A stretch of 64,000 nucleotides of DNA, taken from positions 310,001 through 374,000 of the forward strand of contig NZ_JABMJK010000006.1 in NCBI RefSeq assembly GCF_013376005.1, in the 5' to 3' direction. Below are positions 16,939 through 25,766 of the stretch, piece by piece. The stretch comes from Duganella sp. SG902 (lineage in GTDB: Bacteria; Pseudomonadota; Gammaproteobacteria; Burkholderiales; Burkholderiaceae_D). Made by a program: the position numbers and the translations under genes. The first letter of the stretch is position 1; each line of letters begins with the position of its first letter. Below the pieces are notes generated by a model that saw nothing but the letters and a program-made list of their open reading frames with translations, was not told where the DNA came from and made no database searches.

Positions 16939-17496
16939 ATGACTGCACCAATAACAACATCTGAGCAAGATCAGGACATCACCGAGACTGTGTTGCGCGA
17001 GCGTTCGCGGTTGTGGAACTTCATCCGCCGCCGGGTGGCCGACCAGACCGACGCCGACGATATCCTGCAGGACGTGTTCTACGAGTTCACCCAGGCCTAC
17101 CGCCTGCCCGACCCCATCGAGCAGGCCAGCGCCTGGCTGTTCCGCGTGGCCCGCAACCGCATCATCGACCGCTTCCGCAAGAAGAAGGAAGTCGCGTTGG
17201 ACGACCTCGCCCCCTGCGACGAGGACGACGACTGCCGCCTCGACCTGCTGCTGCCCTCGCCCGACGCCGGCCCCGAGGCCGCCTACGCCCGCGCCATGCT
17301 GCTCGAGGAACTGCAGCTCGCGCTGGACGAACTCCCCGCCAACCAGCGCGAGGTCTTCATCGCGCACGAGCTCGATGGCGTCAGCTTCAAGGAGATGGCC
17401 GCGCAAACGGGCGTCTCCATCAACACCTTATTGGCGCGCAAGCGCTACGCCGTGCTTTATCTGCGCCAGCGCCTGCAAACCCTGTATGACGAATGA
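16939..17496 (+). CDS. ECF-type RNA polymerase sigma factor
   Basis: 185 aa sigma-70 family member with region 2 (DADDILQDVFYEFTQAYRLP, then ASAWLFRVARNRIIDRFRKK) and region 4 (LDELPANQREVFIAHELDGVSFKEMAA, TGVSINTLLARKRYAV) and no regions 1 or 3, hence ECF. An acidic linker (DDLAPCDEDDDCRLD) separates them. No classical anti-sigma gene follows; instead a small two-helix membrane protein starts 25 bases downstream with a very strong Shine-Dalgarno. The ribosome-binding site of the sigma gene itself is weak. Confidence 0.92.
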   Translation: MTAPITTSEQDQDITETVLRERSRLWNFIRRRVADQTDADDILQDVFYEFTQAYRLPDPIEQASAWLFRVARNRIIDRFRKKKEVALDDLAPCDEDDDCRLDLLLPSPDAGPEAAYARAMLLEELQLALDELPANQREVFIAHELDGVSFKEMAAQTGVSINTLLARKRYAVLYLRQRLQTLYDE

Positions 17497-17521
17497 AAGA
17501 TTGAAAGGAGGTATTTGTAAA

Positions 17522-17872
17522 ATGCGTCACCATGACCTGAGCTACAAGAAATTCAAACTGATGAAGGGCCTCTTCATCCTTGCCGCCGCCGGTGTGCTGG
17601 GCCTGATTGTGATGGCCCTGTGGAACTGGCTCATCCCGGCGATCTTCCCCGGCGCCAATGCCGTGAATTATTGGCAATCGGTCGGATTGCTGCTACTCTG
17701 CCGCATCCTGTTCGGCGGTTTCCGCGGCCATCACCGCGACTGGCACGAGAAGCGCGAACACTGGCAGCGCTGGCAAGCCATGACGCCCGAGGAGCGCCAG
17801 GCCTTCTTCAAGCACCGCGCCAACTTCTGCCGCCCTGATCGCGCCGCACCGCCACCTGAATCGAAAGAATAA
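17522..17872 (+). CDS. Small two-TM protein with His/Trp-rich tail, sigma partner candidate
   Basis: 116 aa. Two membrane segments, ~14-35 (KGLFILAAAGVLGLIVMALW) and ~50-66 (WQSVGLLLLCRILFGG), are followed by a cytoplasmic or periplasmic tail rich in His, Trp and Arg (GHHRDWHEKREHWQRWQAM, then TPEERQAFFKHR). AAAGGAGGT upstream of the ATG is close to a perfect Shine-Dalgarno. It lies between the ECF sigma gene and the MFS gene with tiny gaps, so the three are probably one operon. It could modulate the sigma factor or sense metal or envelope stress; no family name is recalled. Confidence 0.75.
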   Translation: MRHHDLSYKKFKLMKGLFILAAAGVLGLIVMALWNWLIPAIFPGANAVNYWQSVGLLLLCRILFGGFRGHHRDWHEKREHWQRWQAMTPEERQAFFKHRANFCRPDRAAPPPESKE

Positions 17873-17875
17873 CGC

Positions 17876-19114
17876 ATGCAAAAAACACCAGCGCCGCCGT
17901 TCAGCGGCTATCAAAAACAAGTGGTGGCCATGCTGGCCTTCCTGCAGTTCGCCGTCATCCTCGACTTCATGATCATGTCGCCGCTGGGTGCCGTCATCAT
18001 GCCGGACCTGAAAATCGCGCCCGCGCAGTTCGGCCTGGTGGTGTCGGCCTACGCCTTCAGCGCCGGCCTGTCCGGCCTGCTGACGGCCGGCTTCGCCGAC
18101 CGCTACGACCGCAAGAAGCTGCTGCTGTTCTTCTACACCGGCTTCATCGTCGGCACCGTCTGGTGCGGCCTGGCGCAGAGCTTCGAAAGCCTGCTGGCCG
18201 CGCGCGTGTTCACCGGCCTGTTCGGCGGCGTGATCGGCTCCGTGGTGCTGGCCATCTCCACCGACCTGTTCCCGCCGCAGATGCGCGGCCGCGTGATGGG
18301 CCTGATCCAGACCGCGTTCGCCGCCAGCCAGGTGCTGGGCATCCCGGCCGGCATCTACCTGTCCAACCAGTGGAACTGGCATGTGCCGTTCATGGCCATG
18401 GCCGCCTTCGGCCTGGCCGGCGGCCTGTTGGTGGCGTGGAAGCTGCAGCCGGTGAACGCCCACCTGGCCCAGCCGCAGGAACACAGCCCGTTCATGCACC
18501 TGTTCCACACCGTGACGGAAAAGCGCTACCTGCTGGCCTTCTGCGTGACCGCCCTGCTGACCACCGGCGGCTTCATGCTGATGCCGTTCAGCAGCGCCTA
18601 CATCGTCAACAACATGGGCATCGACCTGCATCATCTGCCGACCGTGTACCTGGTCACCGGCCTGTGCACCATCTTCATCGGCCCGATGATCGGCCGCGCG
18701 GCCGACGCCTTCGGCAAGTTCCGCGTGTTCCTGTTCGGCACCGCGCTGTCGATCGCCATGGTGCTGATCTACACCCACCTCGGCCACGTTCCGCTGTGGA
18801 TGCTGGTGGTGGTCAATTCGGTGATGTTCGTCGGCATCTTCTCGCGCATGATCCCGTTCCAGGCCATTTCCTCGACCGTGCCCAGCATGACCCAGCGCGG
18901 CTCGTACAACGCCATCAGCGCCTCGATCCAGCAGTTGGCGGGCGGCGTGGCGTCGGTGGTGTCCGGTCACATCGTGACCCAAGCCGCCGATGGCCGCCTG
19001 CAGCATTTCGACACCGTGGGCTACGTGGTGGTGGCCACCTCGCTGGTGGCGACCACGCTGCTGTGGCGTCTGCAGCGCGGCCTCCCAAGCGCGGCGGCGG
19101 CGCGCCCGGCTTAA
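17876..19114 (+). CDS. MFS transporter (DHA1-type)
   Basis: 412 aa, about 12 membrane helices. The first helix region AMLAFLQFAVILDFMIMSPLG and the loop GFADRYDRKKLLLFF (motif A, GxxxDRxxRR-like) are typical of drug/metabolite proton antiporters. A motif C-like stretch is seen in ASQVLGIPAGIYLSNQWNW. It starts three bases after the small membrane protein gene and is presumably cotranscribed from the ECF sigma gene. The substrate is unknown. Confidence 0.9.
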   Translation: MQKTPAPPFSGYQKQVVAMLAFLQFAVILDFMIMSPLGAVIMPDLKIAPAQFGLVVSAYAFSAGLSGLLTAGFADRYDRKKLLLFFYTGFIVGTVWCGLAQSFESLLAARVFTGLFGGVIGSVVLAISTDLFPPQMRGRVMGLIQTAFAASQVLGIPAGIYLSNQWNWHVPFMAMAAFGLAGGLLVAWKLQPVNAHLAQPQEHSPFMHLFHTVTEKRYLLAFCVTALLTTGGFMLMPFSSAYIVNNMGIDLHHLPTVYLVTGLCTIFIGPMIGRAADAFGKFRVFLFGTALSIAMVLIYTHLGHVPLWMLVVVNSVMFVGIFSRMIPFQAISSTVPSMTQRGSYNAISASIQQLAGGVASVVSGHIVTQAADGRLQHFDTVGYVVVATSLVATTLLWRLQRGLPSAAAARPA

Positions 19115-19216
19115 GGTAGAATCAATTTTATTGCCGCACGGCACTATTTCGAATTATAATAATTTCAGTTAGTCGTAATCCACCACCAACTATCTGAATC
19201 GAAAAGGGAGAAGTGC

Positions 19217-19405
19217 ATGAATTCCAGAAATATGGATGCCGCCTGTCTGCGCGCACTGCGCCGCCGCGGGCATTCCGACGCCAGTATTGCCGCCATGACG
19301 CCGGAGGAAGCGTTTTGCGAGTATTGCGCCTACCACGGGATCATGAACCTGTCGCCGTCCACGCTGGCCATGCTGGACAAGCTGCGCGGCGAAGCCGGCA
19401 AATAA
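19217..19405 (+). CDS. Small hypothetical protein (62 aa)
   Basis: 62 aa, start supported by AAAAGGGAG upstream and end by an intrinsic terminator immediately after the stop. The sequence contains ALRRRGHSDASIAAMTPEEAFCEYCAYHGI, a helix-rich stretch with two cysteines (CEYC). It is an independent transcription unit. I do not recognise a family with confidence. Confidence 0.65.
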   Translation: MNSRNMDAACLRALRRRGHSDASIAAMTPEEAFCEYCAYHGIMNLSPSTLAMLDKLRGEAGK

Positions 19406-19406
19406 G

Positions 19407-19434
19407 AAAAGCCACCGTCAAGGTGGCTTTTTTG
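19407..19434 (+). terminator. Intrinsic terminator
   Basis: AAAAGCCACC GTCA AGGTGGCTTTTTT directly after the 62-aa gene; its location also suits the convergent DUF3297 gene. Confidence 0.9.
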
Positions 19435-19457
19435 TTGAGCGCTGAGCTCGCTACCGA

Positions 19458-19706
19458 TTAACGGTAGAACGGCTCGACCGTGCCTTTCAGCTTGATCAGC
19501 ATGGGGTTGCCCTTGCGATCCAGCGCCTTGCCGGCCGGGACCTTGATCCAGCCTTCGCTGATGCAGTATTCATCCACATCGTTGCGCTCTTTGCCGTTGA
19601 AGTTGATGCCGATGTCGTGTTCGAACACGGCGGCAACGTGGAATTTGCTGCGCGGATCGATCGACAGGCGGTCCGGCAGGGGTGGGAGTTGAGTAGTATC
19701 GTTCAT
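19458..19706 (-). CDS. DUF3297 family protein
   Basis: 82 aa. The family signature is almost complete: PLPDRLSIDPRSKFH, then FEHDIGINFNGKERNDVDEY and PAGKALDRKGNPM. An upstream in-frame ATG would add 16 residues, but the start at 19706 fits the family. Function unknown; the protein is soluble and conserved among beta- and gammaproteobacteria. Divergent from the marR-like gene. Confidence 0.92.
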   Translation of the reverse strand: MNDTTQLPPLPDRLSIDPRSKFHVAAVFEHDIGINFNGKERNDVDEYCISEGWIKVPAGKALDRKGNPMLIKLKGTVEPFYR

Positions 19707-19754
19707 CCCGCCATTATATCGCACACCACACGCTGATACGATAATCCTTGCCAT

Positions 19755-19774
19755 ATACTTGTTTACTCAAGTAT
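19755..19774. promoter_or_regulatory. Palindromic operator upstream of the marR-like gene
   Basis: ATACTTG TTTACT CAAGTAT is a perfect 7-6-7 inverted repeat 31 bases before the MarR start. Further TACTCAA half-site copies follow at about 19785-19792. Autoregulation by the downstream MarR protein is the likeliest use. Confidence 0.6.
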
Positions 19775-19805
19775 TATTCAAGGAATACTCAACCAAGGAC
19801 TTGCT

Positions 19806-20261
19806 ATGGACGAACCCACCCCGATCAGCCCCAGCCTCGAATTCACCCTGCGCCTGGCGCGCGCGCAAGCCACGCTGGTGCGCCGCTTGGACCAGGTGCT
19901 GGGCGGCTACCACGGCATCAGCTTCAGCGACTTCATGCTGCTGCACTACCTGAACCGCGCGCCGGGCGGCCGATTGCGCCGCGTCGACCTGGCCGAGCGC
20001 CAGGGCCTGACCGCGTCCGGCGTCACCCGCACCCTGCTGCCGCTGGAAAAAATCGGCTTGGTCGAACGCCAGCAGGACCCGCGCGACGCCCGCGTGGCCT
20101 ATGCCGCCATCACCGCCACCGGCCGCGAGATGCTGACCAACGCCACCACCGTGGCGGACCAGATCAGCAAGGACCTGCTGCGCAGTTGTCCGCCGGCGCA
20201 GTTCGATGACATCAGCAACGCGCTGGCGCTCATCGCCGGCATGAACGCCTCCAACTCATGA
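19806..20261 (+). CDS. MarR family transcriptional regulator
   Basis: 151 aa winged-helix regulator. The recognition region reads RRVDLAERQGLTASGVTRTLLPLEKIGLV, followed by the wing ERQQDPRDARVAYAAITATG (DxR motif typical of MarR). The N-terminal helix supports dimerisation. It overlaps the start of the downstream MFS gene by four bases (ATGA), so the pair is coupled, as for many MarR-controlled efflux systems. A palindrome in its promoter is a likely self-operator. The ligand is unknown. Confidence 0.93.
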   Translation: MDEPTPISPSLEFTLRLARAQATLVRRLDQVLGGYHGISFSDFMLLHYLNRAPGGRLRRVDLAERQGLTASGVTRTLLPLEKIGLVERQQDPRDARVAYAAITATGREMLTNATTVADQISKDLLRSCPPAQFDDISNALALIAGMNASNS

Positions 20262-21577
20262 ACGCGCTCAAACAGGATGCCAACTTCAACTGGCTGATGC
20301 GTGGCGGCGCCATCTCCGCGCTGGGCGACCAGTTGACCATGATCGCCCTGCCCTGGCTGGTGCTCAAGCTGACCGGCGACACACTGGCCCTCGGCCTGGT
20401 GATCGCGCTGATGAGCGTTCCGCGCGCGGTGTTCATGCTGATCGGCGGCGCGCTGGTGGACCGCCACTCGCCCAAGCGCGTGCTGATGCTCACCAAGTAC
20501 ATCAACGCCGCGCTGCTTGCGCTGCTTACGCTGCTGGTGCTGAACGTCTCGGCCATGCCCACCGTGGCCTTGGGTTCATCGCTGTCGCTCACCGTGGCGG
20601 TGACGCCGCAACTGGCGCTGCAGGTGATCTATGTGCTGGCGTTCGGCCTTGGACTGGCGCAGGCGTTCGCCATGCCATCCGGGATGTCCATCATGCCGCT
20701 GGCGATCGCGCCCGAGCACCTGCAGGCGGCCAACGGCATGATGATGGGGCTGCGCCAGGTCACCATGCTGGCCGGGCCGCTGCTGGCGGCCGCCCTGCTG
20801 GCGATCAGCGGCGGCGACGCCGGCGATGGCGCGTTGCACGACGCGCACGGCCTCGCGCTGGCCTTCGGCTTCGATTGCCTGAGCTATCTGGTGTCCGCGT
20901 GGACGCTGTCCAGGGTGACGCTGCGCACGTCCGGCGCTACCCCGGCGGCCGCGCCGCAATCGGTGCTGCGCTCCGTCGGCGCCGGCCTGCGCATGGTGTG
21001 GGACGACGTGCCGATGCGATTGTGCTTCATCTACTGGGGCACCGTGTCGCTGTTCATCGGCGGCGCGATGCAGGTGGCGATACCGGTGCTGGCGAGCGAA
21101 CTGCATGGCGCATCCACGCTGGGCCTCATCATGGGCGCGCACGGCGCCGGCACGCTGCTTGGCATGGGCGTGGCCGCGAAACTCGGTCAACGCCTGCGCT
21201 TCGCCAGCTTCGGCGCGATGATACTGGCGGTGGACGCCATCGCCGGCCTGCTGCTTGCGCCCATGGGGATGCTGCACGCGGTCTGGCAGGTGTCGCTGCT
21301 GATGCTGGCACTCGGCCTGCTGACCGGCTACATCCAGATCAAGGTCTTCACCTGGATACAGCAACGCGTGCCGCCGCACATGATGGGCCGTGCCATGAGC
21401 ATCTTCATGTTCATCTTCATGGGTCTGGCGCCGTTGTCGGCGGCGGCCACGGGATGGTTGCTCACCTTGATCACGCTGTCGCAATTGTTCCTTGGCGGTG
21501 GCATCATACTGGTGCTGTTCGCGGCGGGCGCCTATCTGTTCACGCCGATCCGCGGCATCACCGCCAACGCATCATAA
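20258..21577 (+). CDS. MFS efflux transporter (EntS/MFS_3-like)
   Basis: 439 aa with ~12 membrane helices. The N-terminus FNWLMRGGAISALGDQLTMIALPWLVL and the loop GGALVDRHSPKRVLMLTKYI are typical of the MFS_3 branch that includes exporters of siderophores and drugs. It is translationally coupled to the MarR gene and precedes the LysR gene by nine bases. The MarR-MFS pairing suggests inducible efflux of a small toxic molecule; substrate unknown. Confidence 0.9.
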   Translation: MNALKQDANFNWLMRGGAISALGDQLTMIALPWLVLKLTGDTLALGLVIALMSVPRAVFMLIGGALVDRHSPKRVLMLTKYINAALLALLTLLVLNVSAMPTVALGSSLSLTVAVTPQLALQVIYVLAFGLGLAQAFAMPSGMSIMPLAIAPEHLQAANGMMMGLRQVTMLAGPLLAAALLAISGGDAGDGALHDAHGLALAFGFDCLSYLVSAWTLSRVTLRTSGATPAAAPQSVLRSVGAGLRMVWDDVPMRLCFIYWGTVSLFIGGAMQVAIPVLASELHGASTLGLIMGAHGAGTLLGMGVAAKLGQRLRFASFGAMILAVDAIAGLLLAPMGMLHAVWQVSLLMLALGLLTGYIQIKVFTWIQQRVPPHMMGRAMSIFMFIFMGLAPLSAAATGWLLTLITLSQLFLGGGIILVLFAAGAYLFTPIRGITANAS

Positions 21578-21586
21578 GGAAAACGC

Positions 21587-22549
21587 ATGGAAACCAAATG
21601 GCTGGAAGACTTCATCTCACTGGTGGAGACCAATAACTTCAGCCGCTCGGCGGCGCTGCGCCACGTAACGCAGCCCGCCTTTTCGCGCCGCATACAATCG
21701 CTGGAAAACTGGCTCGGCACGGACCTGATCGACCGCACCTCCTACCCCACGCGCCTGACGCCGGCCGGCATCGTGTTCTACGAGCAGGCGCTGGAGATGC
21801 TATCGAAGATCAACGGCGCGCGCGAGATGCTGCGTTCCAAGCGCGCGGCCGCGCAAACCAGCATCGACCTCGCGGTGCCGCACACCTTGTCGCTGACCTT
21901 CGTGCCGAAGTGGCTAACCAAACTCGAAGAAGACTTCGCGCCGATCCGCAGCCGCCTGATGGCGCTCAACGTCCACGACGCCGTGCTGCAACTGGTGGAA
22001 GGCGGCTGCGACCTGCTGCTGTGCTATCACCATCCGCGCCAGCCGGTGCAGCTGGATCCAGGCCGCTACGACATGCTGGTGCTGGGCCGCGAGTCGCTGC
22101 GCGCCTACGCCCGCTGCGATAAAAACAAGGTCCCGGAATTCACCCTGCCCGGCACCAAGCGCGCGCCGCTGCCCTTCCTCTCCTACACCAACAACGCCTA
22201 TCTCGGACGCATGGTGGAGCTGATACTGAGCGACGCGAAAACCCCGCTGCACCTCGAGCCGCACTACGAAACCGACATGGCCGAAGGCCTGAAGATGATG
22301 GCGCTGGAGGGACGCGGCGTCGCCTTCCTGCCCGAATCCGCCGTCACGCGCGAGCTCAAACAAAAGCAGCTGGCGCGTGCCGACGGCGACACCTCGGACT
22401 GGGAAATCGAGATGGAGATCCGCCTGTACCGCGAGCGTCCGTCGTCGCAGCGTCGCGGCAAGCCGATCGTCGAGCGGCTGTGGGAATTCCTCGAATCGCA
22501 GCAAAAACACAGCGGCCGAAAACGCCAGATTCCGGTATCGGAGCGCTAA
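21587..22549 (+). CDS. LysR-type regulator, HypT/YjiE-like
   Basis: 320 aa. The N-terminal HTH is unusual for LysR proteins in its start, METKWLEDFISLVETNNFSRSAALRHVTQPAFSRRI, which matches the HypT (YjiE) branch, as do LPFLSYTNNAYLGRMVEL and MALEGRGVAFLPESAV in the effector domain. HypT in E. coli responds to hypochlorite through methionine oxidation; whether this protein does so is unknown. It lies just upstream of gdhA in the same orientation, with paired palindromes between them, so control of gdhA is an alternative role. Confidence 0.9.
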   Translation: METKWLEDFISLVETNNFSRSAALRHVTQPAFSRRIQSLENWLGTDLIDRTSYPTRLTPAGIVFYEQALEMLSKINGAREMLRSKRAAAQTSIDLAVPHTLSLTFVPKWLTKLEEDFAPIRSRLMALNVHDAVLQLVEGGCDLLLCYHHPRQPVQLDPGRYDMLVLGRESLRAYARCDKNKVPEFTLPGTKRAPLPFLSYTNNAYLGRMVELILSDAKTPLHLEPHYETDMAEGLKMMALEGRGVAFLPESAVTRELKQKQLARADGDTSDWEIEMEIRLYRERPSSQRRGKPIVERLWEFLESQQKHSGRKRQIPVSER

Positions 22550-22588
22550 CTATGCATTTTTTGCATAGCCGAATGCGCATACAGCATT
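22550..22588. promoter_or_regulatory. Paired inverted repeats upstream of gdhA
   Basis: CTATGCA TTTTT TGCATAG (22550-22568) begins right after the LysR stop, and AATGC GCATACA GCATT (22572-22588) follows. Both have the T-Nx-A dyad form of LysR-type binding sites. The first could also weakly terminate the LysR transcript, but it lacks a T tail after the stem. Confidence 0.45.
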
Positions 22589-22677
22589 GGCCGCTCTAAA
22601 GGCTACAGGCCTATGATTCGTCCACTTGAGCGCTGCCACGAGCAGCGTTCATTAACGAATCCACGGGAGCCTTGAGC

Positions 22678-23973
22678 ATGACCAACGTACCAGCACAACA
22701 CGCACTGCCTTCCTACCTCAACGCCGAAGACCTCGGCCCATGGGGCGTCTACCTGCAGCAAATCGACCGCGTTACCCCGCACCTCGGCAACCTGTCGCGT
22801 TGGGTCGAAACCCTCAAGCGCCCGAAACGCATCCTGACCGTTGACGTGCCGATCGAGCGCGACGACGGCAGCATCGCCCACTACGAAGGCTACCGCGTGC
22901 AGCACAACATGTCGCGCGGCCCGGGCAAAGGCGGCGTGCGCTTCCACCAGGACGTGACCCTGTCCGAAGTGATGGCGCTGTCGGCGTGGATGACGGTGAA
23001 GAACGCCGCCGTCAACGTGCCATACGGCGGCGCCAAGGGCGGCATCCGTGTCGATCCGAAGACCCTGTCGCGTGGCGAACTGCAGCGCCTGACCCGCCGC
23101 TACACCAGCGAAATCAGCCTGATTATCGGCCCTAACAAAGACATCCCCGCACCGGACGTCAACACCAACGAACAAGTGATGGCATGGATGATGGACTCCT
23201 ACGCCATGATCGAAGGTAATCTGTCGACCGGCGTGGTGACCGGCAAACCAATCTCGCTGGGCGGCTCGCTGGGCCGCCGCGAAGCGACCGGCCGCGGCGT
23301 GTTCGTGGTGGGCCGTGAAGCCGCCGCCAAGCGCGGTGTGGCGATCGCCGGCGCCCGCGTCGCGGTGCAAGGCTTCGGCAACGTCGGCGGCGTGGCCGCG
23401 ACCATGTTCGCGGAAGCCGGTTCCAAAGTGATCGCCGTGCAGGATCACACCGCCACCGTGGTGCATCAAGGCGGCCTGGATATCGCCCGTCTGCACAAGC
23501 ACGTGGCGGAAACCGGCGGTGTCGCCGGCTTCCCGGGCGCCGAAGCGGTACTGGATCGCGACGCGTTCTGGGACGTTGAATCCGACATCCTGATCCCGGC
23601 CGCGCTGGAACAGCAGATTACTGCGGCTAACGCGTCGCGTATTCGCACCAAAATCATCCTGGAAGGCGCCAACGGCCCGACCACGCCGGAAGCGGACGAC
23701 ATCCTGACCGACAAGGATGTGCTGATCGTTCCCGACGTGCTGGCCAACGCGGGTGGCGTAACCGTGTCATACTTCGAGTGGGTACAAGATTTCTCCAGCT
23801 TCTTCTGGACCGAGGATGAAATTAATGCCCGCTTAACCCGCATCATGCAAGATGCATTCAATGCAGTATGGACCGTAGCGCAGGACAAGAAAGTCACGCT
23901 GCGAACCGCCACCTTCATCCTCGCTTGCACCCGTGTGTTGCAAGCCCGTGAAGTGCGTGGTCTGTATCCATGA
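22678..23973 (+). CDS. gdhA: Glu/Leu/Phe/Val dehydrogenase (glutamate dehydrogenase)
   Basis: 431 aa. Interconverts glutamate and 2-oxoglutarate plus ammonia with NAD(P). Substrate-domain motifs are [13 protein letters not shown] and [16 protein letters not shown] with the catalytic lysine region; the Rossmann motif is [11 protein letters not shown] around residue 230. Length suits the hexameric small type. The ATG at 22678 is chosen over an in-frame TTG six bases upstream because GGGAG is correctly spaced for it. A terminator follows. Possibly controlled by the adjacent LysR protein. Confidence 0.95.
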   Translation: MTNVPAQHALPSYLNAEDLGPWGVYLQQIDRVTPHLGNLSRWVETLKRPKRILTVDVPIERDDGSIAHYEGYRVQHNMSRGPGKGGVRFHQDVTLSEVMALSAWMTVKNAAVNVPYGGAKGGIRVDPKTLSRGELQRLTRRYTSEISLIIGPNKDIPAPDVNTNEQVMAWMMDSYAMIEGNLSTGVVTGKPISLGGSLGRREATGRGVFVVGREAAAKRGVAIAGARVAVQGFGNVGGVAATMFAEAGSKVIAVQDHTATVVHQGGLDIARLHKHVAETGGVAGFPGAEAVLDRDAFWDVESDILIPAALEQQITAANASRIRTKIILEGANGPTTPEADDILTDKDVLIVPDVLANAGGVTVSYFEWVQDFSSFFWTEDEINARLTRIMQDAFNAVWTVAQDKKVTLRTATFILACTRVLQAREVRGLYP

Positions 23974-23996
23974 TGTACTGAATTCCCAGAAGTTTG

Positions 23997-24030
23997 CGCC
24001 TGCACCGGCTTTCGCCGTGCGGGCGTTTTT
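23997..24030 (+). terminator. Intrinsic terminator after gdhA
   Basis: CGCCTGCACCGGC TTTC GCCGTGCGGGCG with one bulged C, then TTTTT. Confidence 0.8.
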
Positions 24031-24051
24031 CGCATTTGTAAGGAACAGAAT

Positions 24052-25284
24052 ATGAGCACCATCGAACAAAAAGCACTGGCCTACCACCGCGCGGGCAGCG
24101 CGGGCAAAATCGCCATCGAAATCACCAAGAGCGTGAGCACGCAGGAAGACCTGGCGCTGGCTTACTCGCCGGGCGTCGCCGCGCCGTGCGTGGAGATCAA
24201 GCGCGAGCCGGCCAAGGCTTACGAATACACCGCCAAGGGCAACCTGGTGGGCGTCATCACCAACGGCAGCGCGGTGCTCGGTCTGGGCAACATCGGCGCG
24301 CTGGCCGGCAAGCCGGTGATGGAAGGTAAAGTAGTCCTGTTCAAAAAATTCGCCGGCATCGACGCGTTTGACATCGAGATCGACGAGAGCGATCCGGATA
24401 AACTGGTGGACATCATCGCCGCCCTGCATCCGACCTTCGGCGGCATCAACCTGGAAGACATCAAGGCGCCGGAGTGCTTCTACATCGAGCGCAAGCTGCG
24501 CGAGCGCCTGTCGATTCCGGTGTTCCATGACGACCAGCACGGCACCGCCATCGTGGTTGGCGCGGGCATGCTGAACGCGATCGAAATGACCGGCCGCGAT
24601 ATCGCGACGGTGAAAATCGTCTGCTCCGGCGCCGGCGCGGCGGCCATGGCTTGCCTGGAACTGCTGGTGGACCTGGGCGCGCAGCGCAAGAACATCTACG
24701 TCTGCGACAGCAAAGGCGTGCTGACCACCGCGCGCAACCTGGACGGCGAAAAAGCCGCATGGGCGCAGGACACCACCGCCCTAGCCCTGTCCGACGTGAT
24801 GGAAGGTGCGGACGTATTCCTCGGCGTGTCCGGTCCGGGCGTGTTGTCGCAGACCGACATCCAGCGCATGAAGGCGCAGCCTATCGTGTTCACGCTGGCG
24901 AATCCGGAACCGGAACTGCGTCCGGAACTGGTGCGCGAAGTGGCGCCTGATGCCATCATCGCCACCGGCCGTTCGGATTATCCGAACCAGATCAACAACG
25001 CACTGTGCTTCCCGTACCTGTTCCGCGCCGCGCTGGACTCGGGCGCGACCACCATCAACCAGGAAATGAAGCGCGCCTGCGTGGTGGCGCTGGCCGACAT
25101 GGCGCGCAGCGATGCACGCTTCAGCAAGGACTACATCGTCCCGGGCCTGCTGGATCCTCGCCTGCTGAGCGGCGTGACGCCAAAGATCGCCACCGCCGCC
25201 TGGCGCAGCGGAGTCGCCCGCAAGCAGCTGGTGGAACTGGAATACGCTGACGACCTGAAGGACCTGGCGGAGTCGCTGCTCTAA
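24052..25284 (+). CDS. Malic enzyme, short form without phosphotransacetylase domain
   Basis: 410 aa. Oxidative decarboxylation of malate to pyruvate. Motifs: [44 protein letters not shown] and the dinucleotide-binding [18 protein letters not shown]. The MaeB-type NADP enzymes of many proteobacteria are ~760 aa with a C-terminal phosphotransacetylase-like domain; here the protein ends after the NAD(P) domain with a normal stop at 25284, and no such domain follows. A ribosome-binding site AAGGAAC precedes the ATG. Confidence 0.93.
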   Translation: MSTIEQKALAYHRAGSAGKIAIEITKSVSTQEDLALAYSPGVAAPCVEIKREPAKAYEYTAKGNLVGVITNGSAVLGLGNIGALAGKPVMEGKVVLFKKFAGIDAFDIEIDESDPDKLVDIIAALHPTFGGINLEDIKAPECFYIERKLRERLSIPVFHDDQHGTAIVVGAGMLNAIEMTGRDIATVKIVCSGAGAAAMACLELLVDLGAQRKNIYVCDSKGVLTTARNLDGEKAAWAQDTTALALSDVMEGADVFLGVSGPGVLSQTDIQRMKAQPIVFTLANPEPELRPELVREVAPDAIIATGRSDYPNQINNALCFPYLFRAALDSGATTINQEMKRACVVALADMARSDARFSKDYIVPGLLDPRLLSGVTPKIATAAWRSGVARKQLVELEYADDLKDLAESLL

Positions 25285-25317
25285 GCCGGGCAACACAAGC
25301 ATCCATTAACGTTGAGC

Positions 25318-25349
25318 GCCGCCGCTTGCTCCATGTGGCAAGCGGCGGC
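25318..25349. terminator. Perfect 12-bp hairpin between convergent genes
   Basis: GCCGCCGCTTGC, 8-base loop, GCAAGCGGCGGC. It lies between the malic enzyme and ynfA, which converge. There is no T tail on either strand, so intrinsic termination is unproven. Confidence 0.5.
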
Positions 25350-25375
25350 TATAAATAAGATGTGCGAGTTTCGTG

Positions 25376-25708
25376 CTATCGCTCAGGTTGTAATGCAATG
25401 ACAGCCATGCCTGACAAGGCCAACACTGCGCCAAGCGCGTCGAAGCGTGTCAGCGCCACACCGTCGACGAACCTGAGCCACAACAGCGCGACGCAAATGT
25501 ACGCACCGCCATACGCGGCATAGGTACGTCCCGCCGCTGCGGGATGCAGCGTAAGCAGCCACGCAAAAACCGCGAGCGACACCGCCGCCGGCACAAACAG
25601 CCAGGCGGATTTTCCTTGCTTCAGTACGAGCCAAGGCAAATAGCAGCCGATAATCTCGGCCAACGCCGTCACAAAAAACAGCGCCGCGAGTTTAAGAAGT
25701 TCCGTCAT
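25376..25708 (-). CDS. ynfA: YnfA/UPF0060 family membrane protein
   Basis: 110 aa with four membrane helices. Family motifs are [16 protein letters not shown] near the start, [17 protein letters not shown] in the middle and [17 protein letters not shown] at the end. It resembles small multidrug resistance proteins in fold and size; YnfA proteins have been implicated in drug efflux in some bacteria. Start at 25708 (GGGGGAGAA upstream) is preferred over 25723. Confidence 0.93.
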   Translation of the reverse strand: MTELLKLAALFFVTALAEIIGCYLPWLVLKQGKSAWLFVPAAVSLAVFAWLLTLHPAAAGRTYAAYGGAYICVALLWLRFVDGVALTRFDALGAVLALSGMAVIALQPER

Positions 25709-25766
25709 TTCTCCCCCGGCCATCTGCCAAGCCTCATGTACACCTTCTGACCTGCCTCGCCCGCAA

